Assembly: GCA_014872655.1 (NCBI GenBank)
Contig: WHHJ01000065.1
Span: 1 to 9,000 of the forward strand
Length of the DNA: 9,000 bases
Direction: 5' to 3'
DNA from: Clostridia bacterium
GTDB taxonomy: Bacteria; Bacillota; Clostridia; Oscillospirales; UBA644
Shown here: piece after piece, positions 1-6,914 of the stretch
Position numbering within the stretch: position 1 is the first letter of the stretch
Layout: each line of letters starts with the position of its first letter
Program-made: the position numbers and the translations under genes
Notes under the pieces: model-generated
Told to the model about the DNA's origin: nothing
What the model saw: only the letters and a program-made list of their open reading frames with translations
Databases searched by the model: none

Positions 1-1097
1 CAGCCGCCACCATAAGATTTTCCGTTATACACGTAACCAAAAACACTGAACGGCCGGTCTGGCGTTTTGTATTGTGAAAAATATTCTGCTGCAAGAATTT
101 CTCTAACATTATCAGAAAATGCGTGAGACAAAGAGAAGATCTGTTGCCAAAGAATTAGATTCAAGTCTATTTTTTTATTAAGATAAGGAAATGAAAGATA
201 CGCATCTTTATTCTTTTCAATATGCGCCAAAATGATTTCACTAATTTGGGGAATCTGCTCGACATACAAAGCATGGAATTTTTCAACAGTATCCTTATCG
301 ATAAGAATAAAATTGATCGCATATTTACCATTTTCCATTTTGCGAAGAAGACCGTAGCTCCCATTTTCTCCTTTTGTGAGAATTTCAAGTTCTTCTTCAA
401 CATAAACAGTAGGAACATTCAGCTCCTCAGCAATCTCGGACGCACTCATGGGGGCTTTACTGCAGGGCCATATGATATGCTTGGAAAACATTCTGGAACA
501 AACAACCCGGGGATCTCCCCATCCAGGGGTTCCAGTCCCCCAAATAACATAATCTATTTTATCAAGAGCCAAAGGTTTATTATAAGTTTCTGTCATTTCT
601 TCTACCTCACTTCTTATTTTTTGTCTTGCTGAAAAAAGTCTTTGACGAACGGCTCCTTCACTCGTGCCTTGCCGATTTGCTATTTCGGCCGTAGATAAAC
701 CATCGATGTAATACATAATCATGACCTCACGATAAGCCCTTGTGAGGAATGAAATGCGGCGATGAACCATGCGGAGCACCTCACTATCATCCTCTTGCTC
801 TTTGTCCTCGGCAAATCGCTGCAAAACACCTTCAGCATCATCACCAATATAAAATGTATCGTCATATTTCCTTTTGTTGTTTGAATAATCAGCATACACA
901 TTTCTGGCAACTCTCCAGATAAACGAATACAGGTTTCTGATTTCTCCATCTGTATTAGCTGCTTTTACTAATGAAAAGACGATATCAGAACAAAGTTCTT
1001 GCGCTTTGTAACTATCGTTAGTACGAGCATAACAAAACCCAAAGAGTTTATCCAGTAAATCATCGTCAAAATATTTCAGCAATTCTTGTTTTTTCAT
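1..1097 (-). CDS. ECF-like sigma-70 factor with long C-terminal winged-helix extension (partial, C-terminus beyond window)
   Basis: The frame is open without a stop from the ATG at 1097 to the window edge, giving 365 codons and no C-terminus. Residues about 10-75 look like sigma region 2, with the characteristic FIWRVARNVYADY block. Residues about 105-165 look like region 4, with a helix-turn-helix around GLSTAEIANRQGTSEGAVRQR. This should direct RNA polymerase to a small set of promoters. After residue 170 the protein continues well past a normal ECF factor of about 160-200 residues. A Gly/Trp-rich linker (about 186-197, WGTGTPGWGDPR) is followed by a winged-helix-like unit at about 215-266 (MSASEIAEELNVPTVYVEEE, then a GLL...KYAINF hairpin) and an uncharacterised helical part. 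GGAG lies 7 nt before the ATG. The gene is more AT-rich than the pyr genes. The sigma assignment is firm; the signal sensed and the target promoters are unknown. The extension may replace an anti-sigma factor, but that is inference. Confidence 0.85.
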   Translation of the reverse strand, partial: MKKQELLKYFDDDLLDKLFGFCYARTNDSYKAQELCSDIVFSLVKAANTDGEIRNLYSFIWRVARNVYADYSNNKRKYDDTFYIGDDAEGVLQRFAEDKEQEDDSEVLRMVHRRISFLTRAYREVMIMYYIDGLSTAEIANRQGTSEGAVRQRLFSARQKIRSEVEEMTETYNKPLALDKIDYVIWGTGTPGWGDPRVVCSRMFSKHIIWPCSKAPMSASEIAEELNVPTVYVEEELEILTKGENGSYGLLRKMENGKYAINFILIDKDTVEKFHALYVEQIPQISEIILAHIEKNKDAYLSFPYLNKKIDLNLILWQQIFSLSHAFSDNVREILAAEYFSQYKTPDRPFSVFGYVYNGKSYGGG

Positions 1098-1130
1098 AAT
1101 TTCACTCCAAGCGATTGATCAATGCTTTCA

Positions 1131-1162
1131 CCTATATAGTCTACGTAAAAACAGTTTTGTTA
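1131..1162 (-). promoter_or_regulatory. Candidate promoter of the sigma factor gene, possibly autoregulated
   Basis: On the minus strand a CTAACAAAACTG element (around 1151-1163) is followed by ACGTAGACTATATAGG (1131-1146), which contains the palindrome CTATATAG (1132-1139). The ATG is about 35 bases further downstream. An AAC-type -35 with a CGT- or GAC-type -10 is the general ECF promoter style, so autoregulation is plausible. The spacing is 13 nt to CGTA or 17 nt to GAC, so the exact register is uncertain. I see no good sigma-A promoter in this spacer. Confidence 0.3.
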
Positions 1163-1223
1163 GGTGCTTTATCAAAATTTTTTTATTAAGAGGTAGGAAA
1201 GTATATTGTAATTTTTCATTCTC

Positions 1224-1270
1224 AAAAATGAAAAGCGGCGGAAGAAGAAACTTTCTCCTTTCCGCCGCTT
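1224..1270 (-). terminator. Intrinsic terminator after the Na+/phosphate transporter gene
   Basis: The arms AAGCGGCGGAA (1260-1270, read on the minus strand) and TTCCGCCGCTT (1233-1243) form a perfect 11-bp GC-rich stem. On the minus strand it is followed by a T-rich run, TTTTCATTTTT. The stem begins about 50 bases past the transporter stop codon. The tail on the plus-strand side is much less T-rich, so the signal serves minus-strand transcription. It separates the transporter from the sigma factor gene. Confidence 0.85.
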
Positions 1271-1320
1271 CCTATTTTGAATCAAATGCCCAATTTATCA
1301 TATTCAAACTTTAAAGAGAA

Positions 1321-3126
1321 CTAGATGACAGTTTGCTTGTTGTCAATTCTGGAATAATACTTATTTAGATACAATGCACTGTCCTGGCGATATTTTTCTC
1401 CCGTTCCGTCGTGAATTTTACGAAGATAGTCATGACGATTCATATCGCTTTTCGCAAAATGACCAATAATATAAACGGCAATATTCGAACAGTGATCGGC
1501 AATTCGTTCCAGATTCGTTAACGCCTCTAAAAAGATTAAACCGGCATCAATCGTACATTTTCCGTCTTTTAAACGCTCAATATGAAGAACTTTTAATCGG
1601 TCTTCCATCATATCAATGACTTCTTCTAACGGTTCAACATGACCTGCCGTTTCTAAATCATTTTCTGTATAAGCCCGCAAAGACATTTGGATAATTTCTT
1701 CGACGGCCTCGGAAATGGCGGTCAATTCTCCAGCTGCTTTTTCGGAAAACGAAACATTGTTTTCCGACATTTTCTCAGCTAACTCTAACAGATTTACCGA
1801 ATAGTCGCCAATACGTTCAAACTCTGATGTTAACTTGAGTTGGTAGGTAATTTCTCGGCTTTCCTGATCGGTCAATTCGCAGTCTGTCAGTGAAACCAGA
1901 TAATTGTTCACTTTATCTTCAATTCGGTCAATCGCATCTTCATACTCTTGTACTCTTGCCGCTTTTTTGGCATCGTATTGATGCAGCATTTTAACACAAC
2001 GGTTAAAGTTCTTTTCGGCATATTTGCCCATCGTTGCAATAGCGTCAAAACTTTGTCCTAATGCCATAGACGGCGAGCGCAGCAAACGTTCATCCAAGCT
2101 GGCAACATCGGCATCAATAGCTTCTTCTTCGTCCTCTTTGCGGTCACGAACCGTTAATACGGCAAGCTTTTCCAGCACACCCGTAAATGGAATAAATACG
2201 ATCGTTGTTGCCACATTGAAGATAATATGAACCAAAGAAATACCGCCCATTGTAATTGTATCGTTCCAGAACGGGAATCCAACCGTGTACTGAATAATGT
2301 AAACGACACTCATAAATAAAATCGTACCAATAATATTGAAGTATAAGTGAACCATTGCGGCACGACGCGCATTTTTATTGGCGCCGATACTGGATAAAAG
2401 AGAAGTTACACACGTACCGATATTTTGGCCCATAATAATCGGAACTGCCGCAGAAAAAGAGATAATGCCTGTTGATGCAAGAGCTTGCAAAATACCGACA
2501 GAAGCCGAAGAACTCTGTATAATAGCCGTTACGACCAAGCCCGCCAAAACGCCTAAAAACGGATTGGTTAATGTGGCAAACAATTCTTTAAATAACGGAA
2601 GTTCAGAAAGCGGCAAAACTGCCTCGGTCATTAAAAACATGCCGGTAAATAAAACGCCAAAGCCCATGCAAATCTCTCCGGCAATGCGCATCTTTGTTTT
2701 TTTGCAAGCCATAATGATAACGATTCCGACCAGTGCAGTAACCGATGCAATCGACATCGGCTTTAAAAAGCTGAGTATCGCATTGGCGCCGGCATTGTTG
2801 CCAATATCTCCGACACTTAAAATGACAGAAGTCACCGTTGTTCCGATATTAGCCCCCATAATGATACCAATCGCATTACGTAACTTTAACACCCCGGCGT
2901 TAACCAAGCCGACCACAATAACTGTGGTGGCAGAAGAACTCTGTATAGCCGCGGTTACGACCAAACCTAACAGCAGTCCCTTAAAAACATTGTTGGTCAT
3001 CTTCTCCAGGGTCTTTTCCAACCGGCCTCCGGACAGTTTCTCTAACCCCGACCCCAGCGTCGTCATTCCGTATAAAAACAGCGCAAGTCCTCCGGCCAAG
3101 CTGATAATGCTCAAAACATTTTCCAT
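1321..3126 (-). CDS. Na+/phosphate cotransporter family protein with C-terminal PhoU-like domain
   Basis: This 601-residue inner-membrane protein belongs to the Na/Pi cotransporter II-related family, which moves inorganic phosphate with sodium. The membrane part (about 1-325) is an inverted-repeat fold with two matching signatures: QSSSATT at 62-68 followed by GANIGTTVTS at 91-100, and QSSSASV at 204-210 followed by GQNIGTCVTS at 233-242. The QSSS pairs are the family's substrate and sodium site. After a charged, acidic linker (about 328-345) comes a helical PhoU-like domain to about residue 575, with the LERIADH-type motif seen in PhoU helices. Such fusions of about 550-600 residues are common in Bacillota. 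The start is supported by GGGGAAAG and GGGA just upstream and by the typical N-terminus MENVLSIISLAGGLALFLYG. It lies downstream of pyrI on the same strand and has its own candidate promoter. Direction of transport and the role of the PhoU part are not settled by sequence. Confidence 0.9.
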   Translation of the reverse strand: MENVLSIISLAGGLALFLYGMTTLGSGLEKLSGGRLEKTLEKMTNNVFKGLLLGLVVTAAIQSSSATTVIVVGLVNAGVLKLRNAIGIIMGANIGTTVTSVILSVGDIGNNAGANAILSFLKPMSIASVTALVGIVIIMACKKTKMRIAGEICMGFGVLFTGMFLMTEAVLPLSELPLFKELFATLTNPFLGVLAGLVVTAIIQSSSASVGILQALASTGIISFSAAVPIIMGQNIGTCVTSLLSSIGANKNARRAAMVHLYFNIIGTILFMSVVYIIQYTVGFPFWNDTITMGGISLVHIIFNVATTIVFIPFTGVLEKLAVLTVRDRKEDEEEAIDADVASLDERLLRSPSMALGQSFDAIATMGKYAEKNFNRCVKMLHQYDAKKAARVQEYEDAIDRIEDKVNNYLVSLTDCELTDQESREITYQLKLTSEFERIGDYSVNLLELAEKMSENNVSFSEKAAGELTAISEAVEEIIQMSLRAYTENDLETAGHVEPLEEVIDMMEDRLKVLHIERLKDGKCTIDAGLIFLEALTNLERIADHCSNIAVYIIGHFAKSDMNRHDYLRKIHDGTGEKYRQDSALYLNKYYSRIDNKQTVI

Positions 3127-3163
3127 ATATTCCCATCTTTCCCCAAGTTGCTCGTTTATTTTT

Positions 3164-3185
3164 AAAAAGAGATAAAACTTATCCC
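3164..3185 (-). terminator. Weak terminator-like hairpin between pyrI and the transporter gene
   Basis: On the minus strand GGGATAA, loop GTT and TTATCTC pair as a 7-bp stem with one G-U pair, followed at once by TTTTT. It sits 38 bases before the transporter start. It may end pyr operon transcripts. Because it lies downstream of the candidate transporter promoter, it could also act as a leader attenuator. The stem is AT-rich and weak, so confidence is low. Confidence 0.3.
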
Positions 3186-3212
3186 AGTTCTTTTGTGAAT
3201 GATCAATCTCTC

Positions 3213-3221
3213 AGTATAACA
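3213..3221 (-). promoter_or_regulatory. Extended -10 promoter candidate for the Na+/phosphate transporter gene
   Basis: The minus strand reads TGTTATACT, an extended -10 (TGnTATAAT type, five of six in the hexamer), about 87 bases before the transporter ATG. No convincing -35 lies 16-18 bases upstream, which is tolerated in extended -10 promoters. It suggests the transporter can be transcribed apart from the pyr operon. Confidence 0.4.
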
Positions 3222-3284
3222 ATTCAAGGCACGACATGCTGATAAAACACAAAAGAAATTGTCTAATCTTTTTTATGTGCCGCT

Positions 3285-3713
3285 TTACTCATGATTATCT
3301 TTTGCACGACTCTCACAATAAATACACCGGTAAATCCGTTTTTCTTCATCTACCAACTTAAAAACATGATCCAATTCCTGCTCGGTAGAAGTGATGCACC
3401 TCGGATTGGTACACCGAATGACATTGGTAACCGTTTTAGGCAGCTGAACATGGAACTTCCGCACCCGAACACCGTCTCGGATAATATTAACGGTGATGTT
3501 CGGATCTACATATCCCAAAGCGTCCAAATCAATATCAATGGTTTCATCGATTTTAATGATATCTTTTTTGCCCATCTTTGCGCTGGATACATTTTTAATG
3601 ATCGCCACGGAACACTGAAGCTTGTCCAACCCCAAAATCCGGTACATCTCCATGCTCTTTCCGGCTTTAATATGATCAATGACGATTCCGTTCTTGATTG
3701 CATCAATGACCAT
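3285..3713 (-). CDS. pyrI: Aspartate carbamoyltransferase regulatory chain
   Basis: PyrI binds the catalytic PyrB trimers and carries allosteric nucleotide sites (ATP activates; CTP and UTP inhibit in the well-studied enterobacterial enzyme). At 142 residues it is slightly shorter than the about 153 residues of the E. coli chain. The N-terminal allosteric domain begins with the typical IKNGIVIDHI segment. The C-terminal zinc domain keeps all four cysteines: Cys101 and Cys106 in CTNPRC, and Cys130 and Cys133 in CIYC. The ATG follows the pyrB stop codon by one base, and its GGAGGTG site (3721-3727) lies inside the end of pyrB, so translation of the two chains is probably coupled. A separate PyrI suggests a holoenzyme feedback-regulated at the protein level, unlike the unregulated trimeric enzyme of Bacillus subtilis. 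Confidence 0.96.
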   Translation of the reverse strand: MVIDAIKNGIVIDHIKAGKSMEMYRILGLDKLQCSVAIIKNVSSAKMGKKDIIKIDETIDIDLDALGYVDPNITVNIIRDGVRVRKFHVQLPKTVTNVIRCTNPRCITSTEQELDHVFKLVDEEKRIYRCIYCESRAKDNHE

Positions 3714-3714
3714 C

Positions 3715-4629
3715 TCAATCCACCTCCAGCAATTTTAAAATCAACGCCATACGCATATATTTCCCATAAAGAACCTGCTTAAAATAGCAAGCCCGCGGAT
3801 CATCGTCTACAGAAACAGAAATTTCATTCACACGCGGCAGCGGATGCATAATACACAAGTCTGATTTTGCATGCTCCAATTTTTGCGGTGTTAAAATGTA
3901 ACTGTCTTTAAGACGGATATAGTCTGCTTCATTAAAGAATCGCTCCCGCTGTACACGCGTCATATAAAGAATATCCAACTGCGGCATCACTTCTTGTAAG
4001 TCGCGGGTTTCAACATACGGGATTCCCTGCCGATCCATCACATCATGTTTTACATAATCCGGAATTTTCAACTCCTCCGGAGAAATTAAAGTAAACCGAA
4101 TACCAGAATACCGGCTCATGGCATTGATCAGGGAATGAACGGTACGGCCAAACTTCAAATCTCCGCACAATCCGATATTCAAACCGGTAAAGGTCCCCTT
4201 CTCCCGATAAATGGTCAGCAAGTCCGCCAACGTTTGGGTGGGATGGTTATGTCCGCCGTCCCCTGCGTTGATAATCGGTACCGAAGCTCGCTGTGCCGCC
4301 ACGCGCGGAGCGCCTTCTTTGGGATGACGCATCGCGATGATATCGGCGTAACAACTCACAACCTTTACCGTATCCGACACACTCTCCCCTTTTGACGCGG
4401 AAGAACTCTGCGCTTCGGAAAAGCCGAGGACGTTTCCGCCCAGTTCATACATAGCCGCTTCAAAACTCAATCGGGTACGCGTGGAGGGTTCAAAAAACAA
4501 AGTGGCTAATTTTTTACCCCGGCACCGTTGTGAGTATTGATCCGGATGGGCAATGATATCGTTTGCAACATCCAGCAGCTGATCAATTTCTTGGGTGGTT
4601 AAATCCAGAATATCAATGACACTTCTCAT
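3715..4629 (-). CDS. pyrB: Aspartate carbamoyltransferase catalytic chain
   Basis: PyrB joins carbamoyl phosphate and L-aspartate to N-carbamoyl-L-aspartate, the committed pyrimidine step, in the cytoplasm. I start it at the ATG at 4629, giving 304 residues, close to the usual about 305-311. Carbamoyl-phosphate motifs are present: FFEPSTRTRLSFE with STRTR at 49-53, the mobile loop SSSASKGES around 75-83 with the catalytic lysine at 80, and HPTQ at 129-132. The aspartate-binding region has MTRVQRERF and MHPLPRVNEI. An upstream in-frame ATG at 4665 would add a basic 12-residue tail (MDRRLKKESRAF) and overlap pyrE by 16 nt. It is less likely because the AAAAAGGAGA site (4641-4650) lies after it. 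The gene follows pyrE by 20 nt and is coupled to pyrI. Confidence 0.96.
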   Translation of the reverse strand: MRSVIDILDLTTQEIDQLLDVANDIIAHPDQYSQRCRGKKLATLFFEPSTRTRLSFEAAMYELGGNVLGFSEAQSSSASKGESVSDTVKVVSCYADIIAMRHPKEGAPRVAAQRASVPIINAGDGGHNHPTQTLADLLTIYREKGTFTGLNIGLCGDLKFGRTVHSLINAMSRYSGIRFTLISPEELKIPDYVKHDVMDRQGIPYVETRDLQEVMPQLDILYMTRVQRERFFNEADYIRLKDSYILTPQKLEHAKSDLCIMHPLPRVNEISVSVDDDPRACYFKQVLYGKYMRMALILKLLEVD

Positions 4630-4640
4630 AAATGCTCTGC

Positions 4641-4650
4641 TCTCCTTTTT
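4641..4650 (-). promoter_or_regulatory. Ribosome binding site that decides the pyrB start
   Basis: The minus strand reads AAAAAGGAGA, touching the pyrE stop codon. GGAG ends 12 nt before the ATG at 4629, a rather long but workable spacing. It lies inside the coding stretch that the alternative upstream start at 4665 would add, which favours the shorter PyrB. Confidence 0.6.
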
Positions 4651-5291
4651 TAAGCGCCGATCCAACTTTCATCCGCAGGATTATCACGAAAACGAATCAG
4701 GCGGGCAACGTCTTCCGGTTTAATATAGCCGCTTTCTGCCGCCACCTGTGCAATAACATCAAAGTTTGTCAAGCTGACGTTTTTGACATGCGCTTGTTCT
4801 AAGCGTTCTAATCCTTTTTTCATATGGTACGTAAAAATACTAGCGACGCCAAGAACTTCGGCTCCGGCTTCCCGCAACGCGTCTACGACATCCAAAACAC
4901 TTCCACCGGTCGAAATCAGGTCCTCGATCACCACGACTTTTTGGCCCGGTTCCAACTTGCCTTCTATTCTATTTTTACGGCCGTGGTCCTTTGCTCCGGA
5001 ACGGACATAACCCATCGGCATATTTAAAAGATGTGCCGTAATAGCGGCATGGGCGATACCGGCGGTACTGGTTCCCATTAAAACTTCGCATTCCGGATAT
5101 TGCTCTGAAACAATCTGAGCTAACCCTTTTTCGATTTCTGTTCGGACTTGCGGCGCAGTCAAGGTCAACCGGTTGTCACAGTAAACCGGGCTTTTGATTC
5201 CGCTGGCCCAGATAAACGGTTCGTCCGGTCTGAAAAATACGGCGCGAATCGACAATAACTGACTTGCAATGTGTTGTTCCATTTGATTCAT
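4650..5291 (-). CDS. pyrE: Orotate phosphoribosyltransferase
   Basis: PyrE transfers phosphoribose from PRPP to orotate, giving OMP and pyrophosphate. With the start at 5291 the protein has 213 residues, the usual size for bacterial PyrE (about 205-215). The PRPP-binding motif is VVVIEDLISTGGS at residues 119-131, with the paired acidic residues E123 and D124. The catalytic loop region YVRSGAKDHGRKNRIEG (95-111) carries the expected lysines and arginine. The N-terminal FIWASGIKSPVYCDNR segment is also typical. A longer frame opens at 5345 inside pyrF, but AAAGGAG at 5300-5306 stands 8 nt before the 5291 ATG and points to the shorter form. It follows pyrF by 13 nt and precedes pyrB by 20 nt. 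Confidence 0.97.
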   Translation of the reverse strand: MNQMEQHIASQLLSIRAVFFRPDEPFIWASGIKSPVYCDNRLTLTAPQVRTEIEKGLAQIVSEQYPECEVLMGTSTAGIAHAAITAHLLNMPMGYVRSGAKDHGRKNRIEGKLEPGQKVVVIEDLISTGGSVLDVVDALREAGAEVLGVASIFTYHMKKGLERLEQAHVKNVSLTNFDVIAQVAAESGYIKPEDVARLIRFRDNPADESWIGA

Positions 5292-5299
5292 TTTACTGA

Positions 5300-5306
5300 C
5301 TCCTTT
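5300..5306 (-). promoter_or_regulatory. Ribosome binding site that decides the pyrE start
   Basis: AAAGGAG on the minus strand overlaps the TAA stop of pyrF and lies 8 nt before the ATG at 5291. It supports that start over the in-frame ATG at 5345 within pyrF. Confidence 0.75.
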
Positions 5307-6003
5307 ATCCGATAAATTCATCGATACATCTTTGATATGCAGCAACAGGATCTGCAGCGGCGGTGACAGCCCGTCCCACTACAATATAATCGGATCCGAT
5401 TTGCTTTGCCATTTGCGGGGTGGCCACCCGAACCTGGTCTCCGACATCTCCATCGGCAAAACGAACTCCTGGGGTCACCGTCAAAAATTGATTTCCGCAA
5501 ACCTGATGGACTTTTCCGGCTTCCAGCGGAGAACAGACCACGCCGTCCAACCCTGACCGCATCGCATTTTGGGCGTACTGCATCACGACCTCATCCAACG
5601 GCTTGTCAATCAAAATCTCCTGCTGCATGCGCTCCTGACTGGTTGAAGTGAGCTGCGTGACAGCAATCAAGAGCGGACGGCTTCCGTCTGCCCGTGTCAA
5701 ACCTGTAATGGCCGCCTGCATCATGGCCGCAGTGCCAGCCGCATGCAGGTTACACATGTCTACATCCAATTCAGACAAAACACGCATGGCTTTCATCACC
5801 GTGTTGGGAATATCATGCAATTTTAAATCCAAAAAAATAGCATGTCCCATTTTTTTAATCTGGCGAACAATCTCGGGGCCTTCTGCATAAAACAATTCCA
5901 TCCCGATTTTTACATAAGGTTTACGGCCTTGGAATAAAGATAAAAAATCCGTTACTTCATTTTTACTGCTGAAATCGCAGGCTATAATAACATCCTTGCC
6001 CAT
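5305..6003 (-). CDS. pyrF: Orotidine 5'-phosphate decarboxylase
   Basis: PyrF decarboxylates OMP to UMP, the last step of the pathway. The 232-residue length is standard for the short bacterial type. The catalytic signature DLKLHDIPNTV starts at residue 59, giving the Asp59, Lys61 and Asp64 array. The C-terminal phosphate-binding parts VTPGVR and YIVVGRAVT are also present. The ATG overlaps the pyrD stop by one base (TGATG), with AGGAGG 8 nt upstream inside the end of pyrD, so its translation is probably coupled to pyrD. It stands directly before pyrE; these two enzymes act in the reverse order and are fused in animals as UMP synthase. Confidence 0.97.
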   Translation of the reverse strand: MGKDVIIACDFSSKNEVTDFLSLFQGRKPYVKIGMELFYAEGPEIVRQIKKMGHAIFLDLKLHDIPNTVMKAMRVLSELDVDMCNLHAAGTAAMMQAAITGLTRADGSRPLLIAVTQLTSTSQERMQQEILIDKPLDEVVMQYAQNAMRSGLDGVVCSPLEAGKVHQVCGNQFLTVTPGVRFADGDVGDQVRVATPQMAKQIGSDYIVVGRAVTAAADPVAAYQRCIDEFIG

Positions 6004-6914
6004 CAGTGAGCGCCTCCTATGATTTGATTTAGCGTGGTAATCTGATACTTCTCCATGGTTTGCGGCAACTGATCAATAATGGTTTTACAGACATACGGAT
6101 CCACCAAATTTGCTGCACCGACCTGAACTGCAGTCGCCCCGGCAAGCATCATTTCGATCACATCTTCAGCACTGCTGACCCCACCCATACCGATAATCGG
6201 AATCTGCACTGCTTCATAAACCTGATAAACCATCCGAAGAGCAACCGGAAAAATCGCCGGGCCCGAAAAGCCGCCCATCTTATTGGCAATAACCGGCTTT
6301 TTCTTTTTTAAATCAATACGCATTCCCAATAACGTGTTGATCAAACTCAATCCATCTGCGCAGGCCTGTTCACAAGCTTTGGCAATAGACACGATATCGG
6401 TCACATTGGGGCTCAGTTTAATATATACCGGTTTTTTGGTAACCGCTTTGACGGCTCGGGTAACCGCGGCAACCGACTCCGGGCTGGTGCCAAAGCTCAT
6501 CCCTCCGTTATGCACGTTGGGACAACTGACATTCACTTCGATCAAACCTACCTGTGGCTGTTGGTCTATCTTTTCGCAGCAATAGGCATATTCTTCAATC
6601 GAAAAGCCGCTGATATTGGCAATGACCGGTTTATGAAAAATCTTACTCAATTTAGGCAACTGCTGATCAATCACAGCATCGATGCCGGGATTTTGCAGGC
6701 CGACAGAGTTAATCATACCTTCGCGACACTCTGCAATCCGAGGGGTCGGGTTGCCAAAGCGAGGCTCGCGGGTAGTGCCCTTAAAAGAAAAAGAGCCTAA
6801 AATATCCAAATCATATAACTCAGAAAATTCTTCACCGAATCCAAACGTCCCGCTGGCCGGAATTACCGGATTGTCCAGTTTTAATCCGCTCAGACAAACC
6901 GAGGTATCTACCAT
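6003..6914 (-). CDS. pyrD: Dihydroorotate dehydrogenase, class 1B catalytic subunit
   Basis: PyrD oxidises dihydroorotate to orotate on an FMN-containing TIM barrel. The 303-residue length, lack of an N-terminal membrane helix, and catalytic Cys131 in NVSCPNVHNGG identify a cytosolic class 1 enzyme. The partner pyrK next door makes it class 1B, which passes electrons to NAD+. FMN and substrate-binding segments include IPASGTFGFG near the N-terminus, INSVGLQNPG (69-78), IKLSPNVTD, and IIGMGGVSSAEDV with AVQVGAAN near the C-terminus. The start overlaps the pyrK stop by 7 nt and has GGAGGAG about 5 nt upstream. The gene is often called pyrDB in the literature. Confidence 0.97.
   Translation of the reverse strand: MVDTSVCLSGLKLDNPVIPASGTFGFGEEFSELYDLDILGSFSFKGTTREPRFGNPTPRIAECREGMINSVGLQNPGIDAVIDQQLPKLSKIFHKPVIANISGFSIEEYAYCCEKIDQQPQVGLIEVNVSCPNVHNGGMSFGTSPESVAAVTRAVKAVTKKPVYIKLSPNVTDIVSIAKACEQACADGLSLINTLLGMRIDLKKKKPVIANKMGGFSGPAIFPVALRMVYQVYEAVQIPIIGMGGVSSAEDVIEMMLAGATAVQVGAANLVDPYVCKTIIDQLPQTMEKYQITTLNQIIGGAH

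Noticed and set aside
167..949. Short minus-strand frames at 167-418 and 719-949 and a plus-strand frame at 222-632
   Set aside because: All are out-of-frame shadows of the sigma factor gene, which reads without a break from 1097 to the left edge; I checked its frame base by base. The apparent break in coding at the left end is only the missing stop codon.
1213..1234. 8-bp hairpin ttttcatt...aatgaaaa beside the terminator, as a possible antiterminator
   Set aside because: It is made almost wholly of A and T and overlaps the terminator tail. It most likely reflects the T-run and A-run composition.
2378..3175. Plus-strand open frame of 265 codons opposite the Na+/phosphate transporter
   Set aside because: It is antisense to a clear membrane transporter with conserved motifs, has no family resemblance, and arises from codon bias on the other strand.
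3230..3240. Short imperfect palindrome gcacgacatgc between pyrI and the transporter gene
   Set aside because: Only three flanking base pairs match, which is too short to call an operator.
3241..3284. A/T-rich partial pairing just after the pyrI stop as an operon terminator
   Set aside because: CAC...AAAAG against CTTTTGTG needs a bulge and has few GC pairs, so it cannot be supported as a terminator.
4397..4410. gcggaagaactctg in pyrB matches the word repeated in the transporter gene
   Set aside because: Both proteins happen to contain QSSSA (the PyrB carbamoyl-phosphate loop and the transporter QSSS site). Shared codons explain the match, so it is not a dispersed repeat.
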